From NCBI GenBank assembly GCA_028682895.1, contig JAJRAK010000052.1:1-64000 (forward strand): DNA of 64,000 nt, in the 5' to 3' direction. This document shows positions 52,659 through 60,726 of the stretch, piece by piece (the stretch's first letter is position 1; each line of letters starts with the position of its first letter). The notes beneath the pieces were generated by a model. That model had not been told where the DNA came from and searched no databases. It saw only the letters and a program-made list of their open reading frames with translations. This DNA comes from Methanomassiliicoccales archaeon (lineage in GTDB: Archaea; Thermoplasmatota; Thermoplasmata; Methanomassiliicoccales; UBA472). A program made the translations under genes and the position numbers.

Positions 52659-53273
52659 TCAATGCTTAGGCTCGTTGCAGTTAGGGCAGGTGTGCATGAA
52701 GGTCGGGAAGTTCACACCGCATTTGCGGCACTTGACCATCTCCACCTTCTTTTCCGCATGCTGCTCTTGTGCCGCGGGCTGTGCTGGCTGCGCCGGTGCC
52801 TGCTGGGGGGCGGGCGTCGGAGCGGCGGCGGGAGCCTGTTCCGCGGGCTTGTCCGGTGCGACCTGGTACTGCTGCGCCTGGTACTGCTGGTACTGAGGCT
52901 GCTGGATTACCTCCTGCAGCTTCAGGTAGGCAAGCAACAGCACTACCCCTGGGATGATGTACACGAAGAACCCCACGATGAGCCAGATAAGCAGATCATC
53001 ACTGGCCTGCTTGAACTTACCCTGGTCCAGGTTGCTGAAGACCTTCTCCTTCAGCATATAGACGACGAGGAGCCCGAGGGCGCCCATCACCAACGCGGCG
53101 ATCCCGTCACCTGTGCTTCCGGTTATTACGCGGATGATCCCCACGAGAATGCCTATGATAGCAAATACCAGTGCCAGCAATTGACCGACGTAGAGCAACT
53201 TGCGTGACTCCGCTGCGCTGGCTGGCAACCATGGCGGACCGTTCTCTGATGCTAAGAAACTGTTCAGATTCAT
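52659..53273 (-). CDS. Membrane protein with C-terminal zinc ribbon
   Basis: A 204-residue protein with three hydrophobic helices (about 28-47, 57-74 and 94-117), a flexible Gln/Pro/Ala-rich linker (125-173), and a C-terminal zinc ribbon CRKCG...CPNC. The domain order suggests a membrane-anchored zinc domain on the cytoplasmic side, a style repeated in several Thermoplasmatota proteins. The function is unknown. The gene is divergent from the TPD nuclease. Confidence 0.7.
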   Translation of the reverse strand: MNLNSFLASENGPPWLPASAAESRKLLYVGQLLALVFAIIGILVGIIRVITGSTGDGIAALVMGALGLLVVYMLKEKVFSNLDQGKFKQASDDLLIWLIVGFFVYIIPGVVLLLAYLKLQEVIQQPQYQQYQAQQYQVAPDKPAEQAPAAAPTPAPQQAPAQPAQPAAQEQHAEKKVEMVKCRKCGVNFPTFMHTCPNCNEPKH

Positions 53274-53391
53274 TTTCCCTTCCCTCCGACGGATGAATAT
53301 CCAGGAGCTAAAGGTGGGTCCCCGATATTGAATCTATCGCAGGCTGGAGGATGAATGGCACAATTTCAGATGATCATCGGCACCTCACAAC

Positions 53392-53402
53392 TATTATATA
53401 CA
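53392..53402 (+). promoter_or_regulatory. TATA box of the CDIN1/TPD-like gene
   Basis: TATTATATACA is centred about 34 bases before the GTG start at 53431; a GGTG at 53421-53424 serves as ribosome site. Confidence 0.55.
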
Positions 53403-53430
53403 ATCCGTCAACTACGAAAGGTGCCAAAGA

Positions 53431-54201
53431 GTGAACTGGATGAAGAATGAGGATTTCAGATATTTATATGAAAGATTAAATGATCCTTCTGATATCGACT
53501 GTCTCTGCCAGGAGCTTAGCCTGGACCGCGAACTTCTGACCGTCATCTATAGCCAAAGGACGGTACGTGAGACCACTAAGAAGTTCTACAAGGTGCAGAG
53601 GAACAGCCAGAGGATGATCCAGTCCTGGAAGAAGGGAGAGACCCTCTTGGAGCTCTCACAGCGTTTTGAGTTCCCGCCGATCCTGACCGGATTGATGATA
53701 TTCCAGGAAACAGGACGTTCCAAGAAGCAGTACTGGGCCATGGTGAGGGAGCCTGAGACCATCCAGGACGAGGAGCTGAGAAGACAGATCGTGGAGATCG
53801 CCAAGGCCGACCTCATCTATTCCCCGGAAGGTACCGAGAAGCAGTACCAGAGGGGTGCCTGGGGAGAGAAGAACCTCCAGGACTGGCTGGACGGTCAGGG
53901 CATATCCTATCGTACTGAGAAGGACCTCAGGGGCGAGTTCCCCAAGACCCCGGACGCGCTCCTGGACAAGCCCATCATGGTCAACGGTTGGAAGGTCAAT
54001 TGGATCGAGTCCAAGGCCACCTTCGGCGACCGCGTCGAGGTGAACAAGAACACCAAGAAGCAGCTGTCACCGTACGTGCAGCTCTTCGGGCAGGGCCTGG
54101 TAGTATACTGGTTCGGTTTCGTTGACGAGATAACCATGGAGGACGGCATATTCATCACCGACTCCTCCCTCAGTGGGTTGACCTGCAAACCAGTAGAGTA
54201 G
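53431..54201 (+). CDS. TPD-domain nuclease, archaeal homologue of human CDIN1/C15orf41
   Basis: A 256-residue protein. The N-terminal half (1-110) is helical and includes helix-turn-helix-like units. The C-terminal half is a PD-(D/E)XK nuclease of the TPD family: RGAWGEKNLQDWL near residue 141, FPKTPDALLDKPI near 170 (the TPD motif) and VNWIESKATFG near 189 (the ExK). Human CDIN1 binds codanin-1 and is mutated in congenital dyserythropoietic anaemia; archaeal homologues are known but functionally unstudied. GTG 53431 has GGTG seven bases upstream; ATG 53440 is an alternative. The stop is TAG. Confidence 0.8.
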   Translation: MNWMKNEDFRYLYERLNDPSDIDCLCQELSLDRELLTVIYSQRTVRETTKKFYKVQRNSQRMIQSWKKGETLLELSQRFEFPPILTGLMIFQETGRSKKQYWAMVREPETIQDEELRRQIVEIAKADLIYSPEGTEKQYQRGAWGEKNLQDWLDGQGISYRTEKDLRGEFPKTPDALLDKPIMVNGWKVNWIESKATFGDRVEVNKNTKKQLSPYVQLFGQGLVVYWFGFVDEITMEDGIFITDSSLSGLTCKPVE

Positions 54202-54215
54202 ACCCTCTGCAAGAT

Positions 54216-54226
54216 GTTAATATCTT
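54216..54226 (+). promoter_or_regulatory. TATA-like element of the Cas4-like gene
   Basis: GTTAATATCTT is centred about 25 bases before ATG 54246, so the transcript would be leaderless. A second A/T-rich stretch (GTATTTAAG) follows closer to the ATG. Confidence 0.5.
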
Positions 54227-54245
54227 AAACCCGTATTTAAGTCGC

Positions 54246-55235
54246 ATGGACCGGGGCGATGTCATCTCAGCCAGCGACTTGGAGCGGTACGGCTACTGCC
54301 CGCTCAGTTGGTGGCTAGGGCGTCAGGCCAAGGTCCACAACGCCGAACTTGACGAGGGCGACCGGATCCATCGCAGCAAGGCCGATGAATACCTGCGCAT
54401 CACCCACGCCGAGGAGATGGCCTGGGACTGGGAACGCATGGTCTTCCTCTTCTCATTGGTGGCGACCGTGCTCGCTCTGACCGGGATATCACTGATGCGC
54501 GTCGATGGCGGGGCCGATTGGGGATGGGCCCTCACTCTGCTGAGCATCATGTGGTTCTTCGTGGTCATCGCTCTGCTCTATCTATCAGCGCAGAAAGGCA
54601 GGGCGCTCATAATGGTCCGCCGGCAGCAGATGCTGGCCATCGTAGGCCTGGTGATGATGGTCATCGCCATGAACGTGGGGACCCTCATCGAGGTCGACCC
54701 CTTGGTCTCCATGATAATCGAGGCCTTGGCCTTGCTGTGGTTGATAGCTGCCTCGTTCGCCTTGTACCGTTCCCTGTCCGCCGCTCAGCAAGCAAAGGAA
54801 TGGATGGGGGAGCAGAAGCTGGAAGGCAAGATACATTACGTGGGGACGGACAGTTCCCCCTTGTACCTCTCCGAGAGCCTTGGGCTGAGCGGTCGTCCCG
54901 ATTTCGTGCTGGAGGTGAACGGCAATCTGATACCGGGGGACCTGAAGACCGGACGCACACCGAAAGGCCCCTTGTTCTCTCACATCCTTCAGGTGGCCGC
55001 CTACTGCGTCCTGATCGCCGAGAGCTCGGGAAAGAGGCCTCCGTACGGACTTCTCGTATACGGTGACATGGAGCACGAGATAGAGTTCACCGATGAGCTG
55101 GAGAAGATATTGCATAATAAGTTGGAGGAGATGCACGGGATCATCGTGACCGGCGAGGCGCATCGTAACCATAATCGTCCTGGTAAGTGCACCACCTGCT
55201 CGCGCCGTGCCTCCTGCCCCGAGAGATTGAACTGA
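54246..55235 (+). CDS. Membrane-embedded Cas4-like PD-(D/E)XK nuclease
   Basis: A 329-residue protein combining a Cas4/RecB-like nuclease with four membrane helices. The N-terminal ERYGYCPLSWWLGRQ places C18 in the Cas4 position. Four hydrophobic segments follow (about 65-84, 94-113, 129-148 and 154-174). Then comes the nuclease: GLSGRPDFVLEV (D219), GDLKTGR (D232, K234) and the QVAAYCVLIAE helix. Three Cys end the protein (C315, C318, C324), together with C18 making a possible 4Fe-4S site. No CRISPR array or cas1/cas2 is nearby, so a DNA-repair role away from adaptation is more likely. Confidence 0.78.
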   Translation: MDRGDVISASDLERYGYCPLSWWLGRQAKVHNAELDEGDRIHRSKADEYLRITHAEEMAWDWERMVFLFSLVATVLALTGISLMRVDGGADWGWALTLLSIMWFFVVIALLYLSAQKGRALIMVRRQQMLAIVGLVMMVIAMNVGTLIEVDPLVSMIIEALALLWLIAASFALYRSLSAAQQAKEWMGEQKLEGKIHYVGTDSSPLYLSESLGLSGRPDFVLEVNGNLIPGDLKTGRTPKGPLFSHILQVAAYCVLIAESSGKRPPYGLLVYGDMEHEIEFTDELEKILHNKLEEMHGIIVTGEAHRNHNRPGKCTTCSRRASCPERLN

Positions 55236-55236
55236 C

Positions 55237-57033
55237 CTATTCCACCGTCACGCTCTTGGCCAGGTTCTTTGGTTTATCGATGGAGCAGTTGCGCCTCTTC
55301 GCCACATGATAGGCGAGTATCTGAAGCGCCACGGTGACAGGGATGGGCGAGTAGACCGGCTTGACCTTCGGCACATATATGACGCGCTCGCATAGCCGGG
55401 CCAGTTCAGTGTCCCCTTCCAGCCCGATACCGAGCACGGGACTGTCGCGGGCGGCCACCTCTGAAACATTGGCCAACATCTTCTCGTATGTCGGGTCTCC
55501 CTTGATGGCCGTAGCGATCACCGGTGTGGTGGAATCCAGGAGCGCCAAGGGACCGTGCTTGAGCTCACCGGCGGCGAATCCCTCGGCATGTATGTACGAT
55601 ATCTCCTTGAGCTTGAGCGCCCCCTCGAGCATCGTTGGGTAGTTGATGTTGCGGCCGATGAAGAAGCAGTGCTCGGCCGAATCGATCATCTTGCTGGCCT
55701 CCTCGATCTCATGCATGCGGTTCAGCACGGATTGGACCATGTTCGATGATTGGCGAAGTGAGGACAACGCACTGCGCATGGAATCGTGGCTGAGATTGCC
55801 CTTAGCGTAGCCGATGCGTATCGCTAAAAGGTACATCGCCAGCATCTGGGCGAGGAATGTCTTGGTCGCCGCCACGCCTATCTCAGGTCCGGCCTTGGTG
55901 TACAGCACCTCGTCGACCTCACGGGTGATGGTGGAGCCAACGACGTTCGTGACGGCCAATGTGCGGCACCCGCGCCGCCGGGCCTCCCGGGCGGCCGCCA
56001 GCGTGTCCGCGGTCTCCCCGCTCTGAGTGATAAGAATGACCAACGGGGTCTCTCTGGCCCCTGGTGAGTAACGGTACTCGGACGCCAGCTCCAGCGTGGT
56101 CGGCAGGGAGGCGAACTCCTCCATGACGTACTTTCCTACCATGGCGGCATGGAAGGAAGAACCGCAGGCCACCAGCTTCACCGAGCGGAAGTCGATGCGG
56201 GGGAGCACCTCCCCGTTCTCGATCATGTCCAATGCGCCCAGCAGCGTGTTGTGCATGGCGTTGGGGCCTTCGAATATCTCCTTTAGCATGAAATGTTCGA
56301 AACCGCCCTTCTGGGCATCTTCGGCGGACCAGGTGACCACGGCCGGCTCCCTCTCCACGGGGACGCCCTCGGCGTTGAACACCTTGACCTCCGAAGGGGT
56401 GATGGAAAGTGTCTCGCCGTCCATGATGTAAAGCACCTTGTTGGTGTAGCTGAGCAGAGCGGTTACGTCCGAGGCCAGGAAGTTCTCCTTGACCCCGAGC
56501 CCGATGACCATAGGGTTCTCCTTGCGGGCAGCGGCGATCTCCTGGCCCCCGTCGCGGATGGCAGCGATGGCGTAAGTTCCCTCGATCTCCTTTATCGAAT
56601 CGGCCAGCGCCTGTCGGAGGTCGCCCTTGTAATGGTCCTCCAACAGATGCACTATGACCTCGGTGTCGGTCTCGGAGGTGAACCGGTGACCGTTCGACTC
56701 CAACCGCCCCCGCAACGCCGCATAGTTCTCGATTATCCCATTATGAACGATGGCTAATTTGCCGTCGCATGACATGAAGGGGTGAGCGTTCCTATCCGAA
56801 GGACGGCCACATGTGGCCCACCGAGTATGGCCGATGCCGGTGCGGGCCTCGGACCGAGGCATCACACCGCGCAGCACATCCAGTTCGCCCTGACGCTTGG
56901 TCAAGGAAAGACGTCCATTGTCCACCAACGCGATACCGGCGGAGTCGTATCCCCGGTATTCCAGGCGCTTGAGGCCTTCCATAAGCACTTCCGCCGCCTG
57001 ACGGTACCCTACGTAACCGACTATGCCGCACAT
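55237..57033 (-). CDS. glmS: Glutamine--fructose-6-phosphate aminotransferase GlmS
   Basis: A 598-residue enzyme that makes glucosamine-6-phosphate. Class II glutamine amidotransferase domain: the N-terminal MCGIVGYVGYRQAAEVL has the catalytic Cys. Two SIS sugar-isomerase domains follow, with VACGSSFHAAMVGKY near 290 and LITQSGETADTL near 335. The C-terminal KNLAKSVTVE is the family end. It overlaps the upstream glmU stop, so the two are coupled. The stop is TAG. Confidence 0.96.
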   Translation of the reverse strand: MCGIVGYVGYRQAAEVLMEGLKRLEYRGYDSAGIALVDNGRLSLTKRQGELDVLRGVMPRSEARTGIGHTRWATCGRPSDRNAHPFMSCDGKLAIVHNGIIENYAALRGRLESNGHRFTSETDTEVIVHLLEDHYKGDLRQALADSIKEIEGTYAIAAIRDGGQEIAAARKENPMVIGLGVKENFLASDVTALLSYTNKVLYIMDGETLSITPSEVKVFNAEGVPVEREPAVVTWSAEDAQKGGFEHFMLKEIFEGPNAMHNTLLGALDMIENGEVLPRIDFRSVKLVACGSSFHAAMVGKYVMEEFASLPTTLELASEYRYSPGARETPLVILITQSGETADTLAAAREARRRGCRTLAVTNVVGSTITREVDEVLYTKAGPEIGVAATKTFLAQMLAMYLLAIRIGYAKGNLSHDSMRSALSSLRQSSNMVQSVLNRMHEIEEASKMIDSAEHCFFIGRNINYPTMLEGALKLKEISYIHAEGFAAGELKHGPLALLDSTTPVIATAIKGDPTYEKMLANVSEVAARDSPVLGIGLEGDTELARLCERVIYVPKVKPVYSPIPVTVALQILAYHVAKRRNCSIDKPKNLAKSVTVE

Positions 57034-58223
57034 CAGACCACTATGCTCCTGTCCTCAAAAGTGCCCTCGACCTTGACGCCATTACCCACGCGGGAGTTCG
57101 CTCCGATGATGGCCCCGGAGGACAGCACCGCCCTTGATCCTATTTGGGTGAACTCGCCGACGATACTGCCGGCCTTCTCTACCTTGAAGAACTCATCTTC
57201 GATGCGCACCTGCGCCATGCCCGAAGGGGCGGACAGTCCGCTCCCTATGCGGCATCCATCATCGATGACCGCACGCGAGATATGAGAATGGGAACCGATG
57301 GAAACGTTGTTCATGATCATGGAATTGTATATCGTGGTGAAGGGGGCGATGCTGACACCGTTCCCTATGCTTGTGGTCGAGAATATGGTCGCGTACGGAC
57401 CTATCTCACATCCTTCACCGATCGCCACCGGCCCTTCGATGTAGGAGCCAGCCTTTATCTTGGTCCCAGCGCCTATGTGCACTGGCCCGCGGAGCGTGAC
57501 CCCTCCCTCGATGGTACCGGCTATTTCCTGACCGGTGAGGTCGGAGGCGTACTCGTTCAGTCGTATGAGGTCCCATGGATAGACCGCGTCCATCCAGCGG
57601 CCGGTGGAACGCACCACTTCCAGGTCCACCTTGGAAATGCAGCTGTGCAGCACGTGGGTGATGCCGGACTTGCCTTCCATGACCCCCTTTTCCAAATATT
57701 TGAATATGCTGGGCGGGAAACGGTAGATGCCGGTGCTTATGATATTGCTCTCCCCTTTATCCGGCTTCTCGATGATATCGACCACCCGACCGGCCTCTAT
57801 CTGCACCACGCCGTACTTGGAGGGCATCTCGGAATCGGTCACGAGCAGGGCGATGTTGCCCTTGTGCTTGAGAAGGTCGGAGATGGCCTGGGCATCGATG
57901 ATGTTGTCACCAGCCACCATGATGAAGTCGTCCTTGATCTGGTTCTTGACGGTCAGAGCGGCATGGGCGGTACCGAGCTGCTTCTCCTGCAGTGCGTATG
58001 ATATTTTCACACCGAACTGCGAACCATTGCCGAAGAAGGACATTATCCTCTCCTTCATGTAGCCGACGACCAGTATGATATCGGTGATGCCGTTGGCCGC
58101 CAACGCTCGGACCACGTACTCAAGGATAGGGCGGTTCCCTATCGGTATCATGACCTTGGGCCGGGACACGGTGAATGGGCGCAGCCTAGTCCCTTCCCCG
58201 GCGGCCAGTATGACGGCTTTCAT
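57033..58223 (-). CDS. glmU: Sugar-1-phosphate nucleotidyltransferase, GlmU-like (bifunctional UDP-GlcNAc synthesis)
   Basis: A 396-residue enzyme with an N-terminal nucleotidyltransferase (AAGEGTRLRPFTVSRPKVMI) and a C-terminal left-handed beta-helix of hexapeptide repeats from about residue 240. Archaeal GlmU of this length joins GlcN-1-P acetyltransferase and uridylyltransferase. Start ATG 58223 has GGGAGGAG upstream and the TATA-like ATTATTAAATGG at 58254-58265. It feeds UDP-GlcNAc into surface glycan synthesis with glmS; glmM is not here. Confidence 0.92.
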   Translation of the reverse strand: MKAVILAAGEGTRLRPFTVSRPKVMIPIGNRPILEYVVRALAANGITDIILVVGYMKERIMSFFGNGSQFGVKISYALQEKQLGTAHAALTVKNQIKDDFIMVAGDNIIDAQAISDLLKHKGNIALLVTDSEMPSKYGVVQIEAGRVVDIIEKPDKGESNIISTGIYRFPPSIFKYLEKGVMEGKSGITHVLHSCISKVDLEVVRSTGRWMDAVYPWDLIRLNEYASDLTGQEIAGTIEGGVTLRGPVHIGAGTKIKAGSYIEGPVAIGEGCEIGPYATIFSTTSIGNGVSIAPFTTIYNSMIMNNVSIGSHSHISRAVIDDGCRIGSGLSAPSGMAQVRIEDEFFKVEKAGSIVGEFTQIGSRAVLSSGAIIGANSRVGNGVKVEGTFEDRSIVV

Positions 58224-58307
58224 TATTCTCCTCCCTAGTAGCCATCATCTGGCCATTTAATAATCTTTTTCAACGCGATGATATCATTACTTGTAAAGAG
58301 ACAGCAT

Positions 58308-58317
58308 GCTTTAAATG
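58308..58317 (+). promoter_or_regulatory. TATA box of the KaiC/GvpD-like gene pair
   Basis: GCTTTAAATG predicts a start near 58338. The glmU TATA on the other strand lies at 58254-58265, so this is a compact divergent promoter region. Confidence 0.5.
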
Positions 58318-58353
58318 TCCTTTCGAACGATAGTATTCGCGAGAAGGTTCCGT

Positions 58354-59793
58354 ATGAACGATGAACGCCCTTCAATGCTACCGCATGAGATAATCCAATT
58401 TCTAGACGGCTCGGGAGGACATTCCCTGATCGTCAGAGGGAACGCTGGAACCGGCAAGACAACGTTCACACTTCAGCTGGCGGAGGAGTTCAAGGACCGG
58501 CAAGAGGCCCATTACCTTTCCACGCGCGTGTCGGATAACGCTCTGCTAAACCAATTTCCTTGGCTCAAGGACCGGCTCTTAAAAAAGACAGAGGTGGACA
58601 CCGGACAGAGCCGCTCCGGGCTGGGAAAGCTGAAAGGGATCCATATGGGGGAGATCGTCACCCAGCACAGGGAGATGACGATATCCATCGGCAGGACCAT
58701 GCCGGACATCGAGCGCATCTATGAGATAATCGAGAGCTCGAACGACCGGAGGATGGTCATCGTCGATAGCATAGATGCCCTGGCCGATCGTTATGACCTT
58801 AACAACCGAGAATTGATGATCGCGTTGCAACGGGACCTGGTGGAGGGCAATGGAGCCAACGTTGTCCTGGTCCTTGAGAGCAACGATCACATGCTCGATT
58901 ACCTCGGCGACGGCGTGCTGGAGTTCACCCGCAACGAGCATGATAGACGCCTCATCAGGGAGATGGACCTGATGAAGCTTCGCGGCTGCGAGATCCAGCA
59001 GCCATTGTACATATACACTCTTAAGGGCGGTCGTTTCCAATGCTTCGGGGCCGATTGGGACGCGGTCAAGAACGACATCAAGAAGGGATGGACCGTCACC
59101 AACGACCTCCAGGGAAAGCTCTCATACGGTATCGAGGACCTGGACCACATGACCGGAGGGATGGTCCCTGGCGATATCGTGTTGGTCGAGTTCGGCCAGG
59201 CGATGCCGCCGATCGTCGGCGACCTGCTCGAACGGTCATTGGTCTCCAACTTCGCCAACACCGGCCATGGGGTGATCTGGATCCCTCTGCGCAAATCGAG
59301 CGGCTCCACCGCCCGGGCGGTCCTGCACGAAATGATACCGAACGATGTCCTGGAGAGGACCGTCAGAGTGATCGAACCAGCATCCCAGATGGATTCGGAG
59401 GGAGGCCGTTTCGTTCTCCCGGTGGAAGGGAGCAATGTGACCAACGACCTCAAATGGAAGAACCTGGCCTTCAGTCTCGAGAGCGCTTCCAACCCGTTCC
59501 TGTCCCTCATCGGCATGGACAATTTGGAATCGATATATGGCGGCAACGTGATGGAGGGGCTGGTAGAGCATCTGGCCGCCATCAGGAGGAACGGCGGGGT
59601 CTTCGTCGGCATGACCACGCCGACCAGCCAATCGAGCGCAAGGTTGGCCGACATGGCCACCGTGCATATCAAGGCGCAGAGGATAGGAGGGACCGTCGTG
59701 TTCTACGGCAGCAAGCCCTTCACGGAATGTTATGCCCTGAGGCTAGAGCACAGGGCGAAAGGCGGGTGCGGGACCCTGACCCCGTTAGTGTGA
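58354..59793 (+). CDS. RecA-superfamily ATPase with two KaiC-like domains (GvpD-like)
   Basis: A 479-residue protein. The first domain has Walker A VRGNAGTGKTTF (K35) and Walker B RRMVIVDSIDAL near residue 130. The second domain starts near 250 (YGIEDLDHMTGGMVPGDIVL) but has EFGQAMPPIVGD in place of its P-loop, so only the first half should bind ATP. MLPHEIIQFLDGSGGHSLIV resembles the archaeal GvpD-type family; KaiC and RAD55 annotations are also used. ATG 58354 has GAGAAGG upstream and fits the TATA. No gas-vesicle genes are near, so a signalling or regulatory role is more likely. Confidence 0.82.
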   Translation: MNDERPSMLPHEIIQFLDGSGGHSLIVRGNAGTGKTTFTLQLAEEFKDRQEAHYLSTRVSDNALLNQFPWLKDRLLKKTEVDTGQSRSGLGKLKGIHMGEIVTQHREMTISIGRTMPDIERIYEIIESSNDRRMVIVDSIDALADRYDLNNRELMIALQRDLVEGNGANVVLVLESNDHMLDYLGDGVLEFTRNEHDRRLIREMDLMKLRGCEIQQPLYIYTLKGGRFQCFGADWDAVKNDIKKGWTVTNDLQGKLSYGIEDLDHMTGGMVPGDIVLVEFGQAMPPIVGDLLERSLVSNFANTGHGVIWIPLRKSSGSTARAVLHEMIPNDVLERTVRVIEPASQMDSEGGRFVLPVEGSNVTNDLKWKNLAFSLESASNPFLSLIGMDNLESIYGGNVMEGLVEHLAAIRRNGGVFVGMTTPTSQSSARLADMATVHIKAQRIGGTVVFYGSKPFTECYALRLEHRAKGGCGTLTPLV

Positions 59794-59802
59794 TGTGATA
59801 TC

Positions 59803-60483
59803 ATGTTCAAGACCAATCTTCCCCAGAAATCATCGATCCTGTTGCTCGGCAGCCCTGGAGTGGGACTGCTGGAGTTCGAGCTGGGAATGGTCAAGGAATA
59901 TTTGGACAATGACGAGCCGGTGGTCTTCGTAATCATGGACATGTTACCGAAGGACCTGATATCGTTGATGCAGCGTTTTGGCATATCTCAGGACAGCCTT
60001 GGTAACGGCCTCTACATCATCGATTACCATTCCAGCCTTCTTGGCAACACCGATGATCGCGATACGTACGAGAGGCGCAAGGTGCGGCGCATCACCGACC
60101 TGGAAGGCATCATGTTCAACGTCGCCAACATCTATGAGGAGGTCAAGAGGCCGCTTCGAATCTTCGTGCACACGCTCTCCACCCTCTTCCTCTATAACCA
60201 GCCGGGCGTGGTGCTGAAGTTCTTCCAGATCAGCGCGTCGCGCATCAGGAGCGAGTACGGCACGGCCATCGTTGCCGTGCACGAGGGAGTGCACGACGAC
60301 AAGTCGGTGAACCACCTGGTGGCGCTTGCCGACGGCGTGATAGAACTAGGTTTCGACGCGAACCTCAACCGCATGCTGAGGGTCAGGCACATGCGCGGGA
60401 CGACCGCGCCCTGCCATTGGATGCCGTTCCAGATCACACCGGCCCGTGACGATAACCAGACACCGGTGCTGTTGTGGAAGTGA
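59803..60483 (+). CDS. KaiC/RAD55-like protein with degenerate P-loop
   Basis: A 226-residue single KaiC-like domain. LLGSPGVGLLEFELGMVKEY near residue 14 has the form of a P-loop, but the essential GK[T/S] is replaced by GLL, so ATP hydrolysis is unlikely. RIFVHTLSTLFLYN near residue 120 replaces the Walker B strand. It follows the preceding ATPase after nine bases, suggesting a hetero-oligomer in which only one partner hydrolyses ATP. The function is unknown. Confidence 0.75.
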   Translation: MFKTNLPQKSSILLLGSPGVGLLEFELGMVKEYLDNDEPVVFVIMDMLPKDLISLMQRFGISQDSLGNGLYIIDYHSSLLGNTDDRDTYERRKVRRITDLEGIMFNVANIYEEVKRPLRIFVHTLSTLFLYNQPGVVLKFFQISASRIRSEYGTAIVAVHEGVHDDKSVNHLVALADGVIELGFDANLNRMLRVRHMRGTTAPCHWMPFQITPARDDNQTPVLLWK

Positions 60484-60687
60484 TCATTCCTCGGCTTCTT
60501 CCATCACGCCATAGAGGGAGCGGTTCAGCTCCTGGATGGCGCGTGTCGTGGCCTTGGAATAGATGGCGCATTCCATCTTTGGACGTACTACCATCTCTTT
60601 CTTCCTACAGTAGATAAGCTGATCGCTGAGCCCCAGCTCAGGGCGGTTCTCGCGATGCAGACAGGAGAAACAGAGTGCTTTCTTCAT
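60484..60687 (-). CDS. Small Cys-containing protein of unknown function
   Basis: A 67-residue protein opening MKKALCFSCLHRENRPELGLS, with Cys at about 6, 9, 27 and 40 (C-x2-C...C...C), which could bind a metal or cluster. A helical charged C terminus (ATTRAIQELNRSLYGVMEE) follows. It ends directly at the 3' end of the KaiC-like gene and lies just downstream of glpC on the same strand, but a gap with an A/T-rich stretch suggests its own promoter. Reality is likely because the frame is intact in a gene-dense strip. Confidence 0.62.
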   Translation of the reverse strand: MKKALCFSCLHRENRPELGLSDQLIYCRKKEMVVRPKMECAIYSKATTRAIQELNRSLYGVMEEAEE

Positions 60688-60726
60688 CCGGTGCGTTCAA
60701 TTGTGCATGGTGTATTTTAGGGTATC

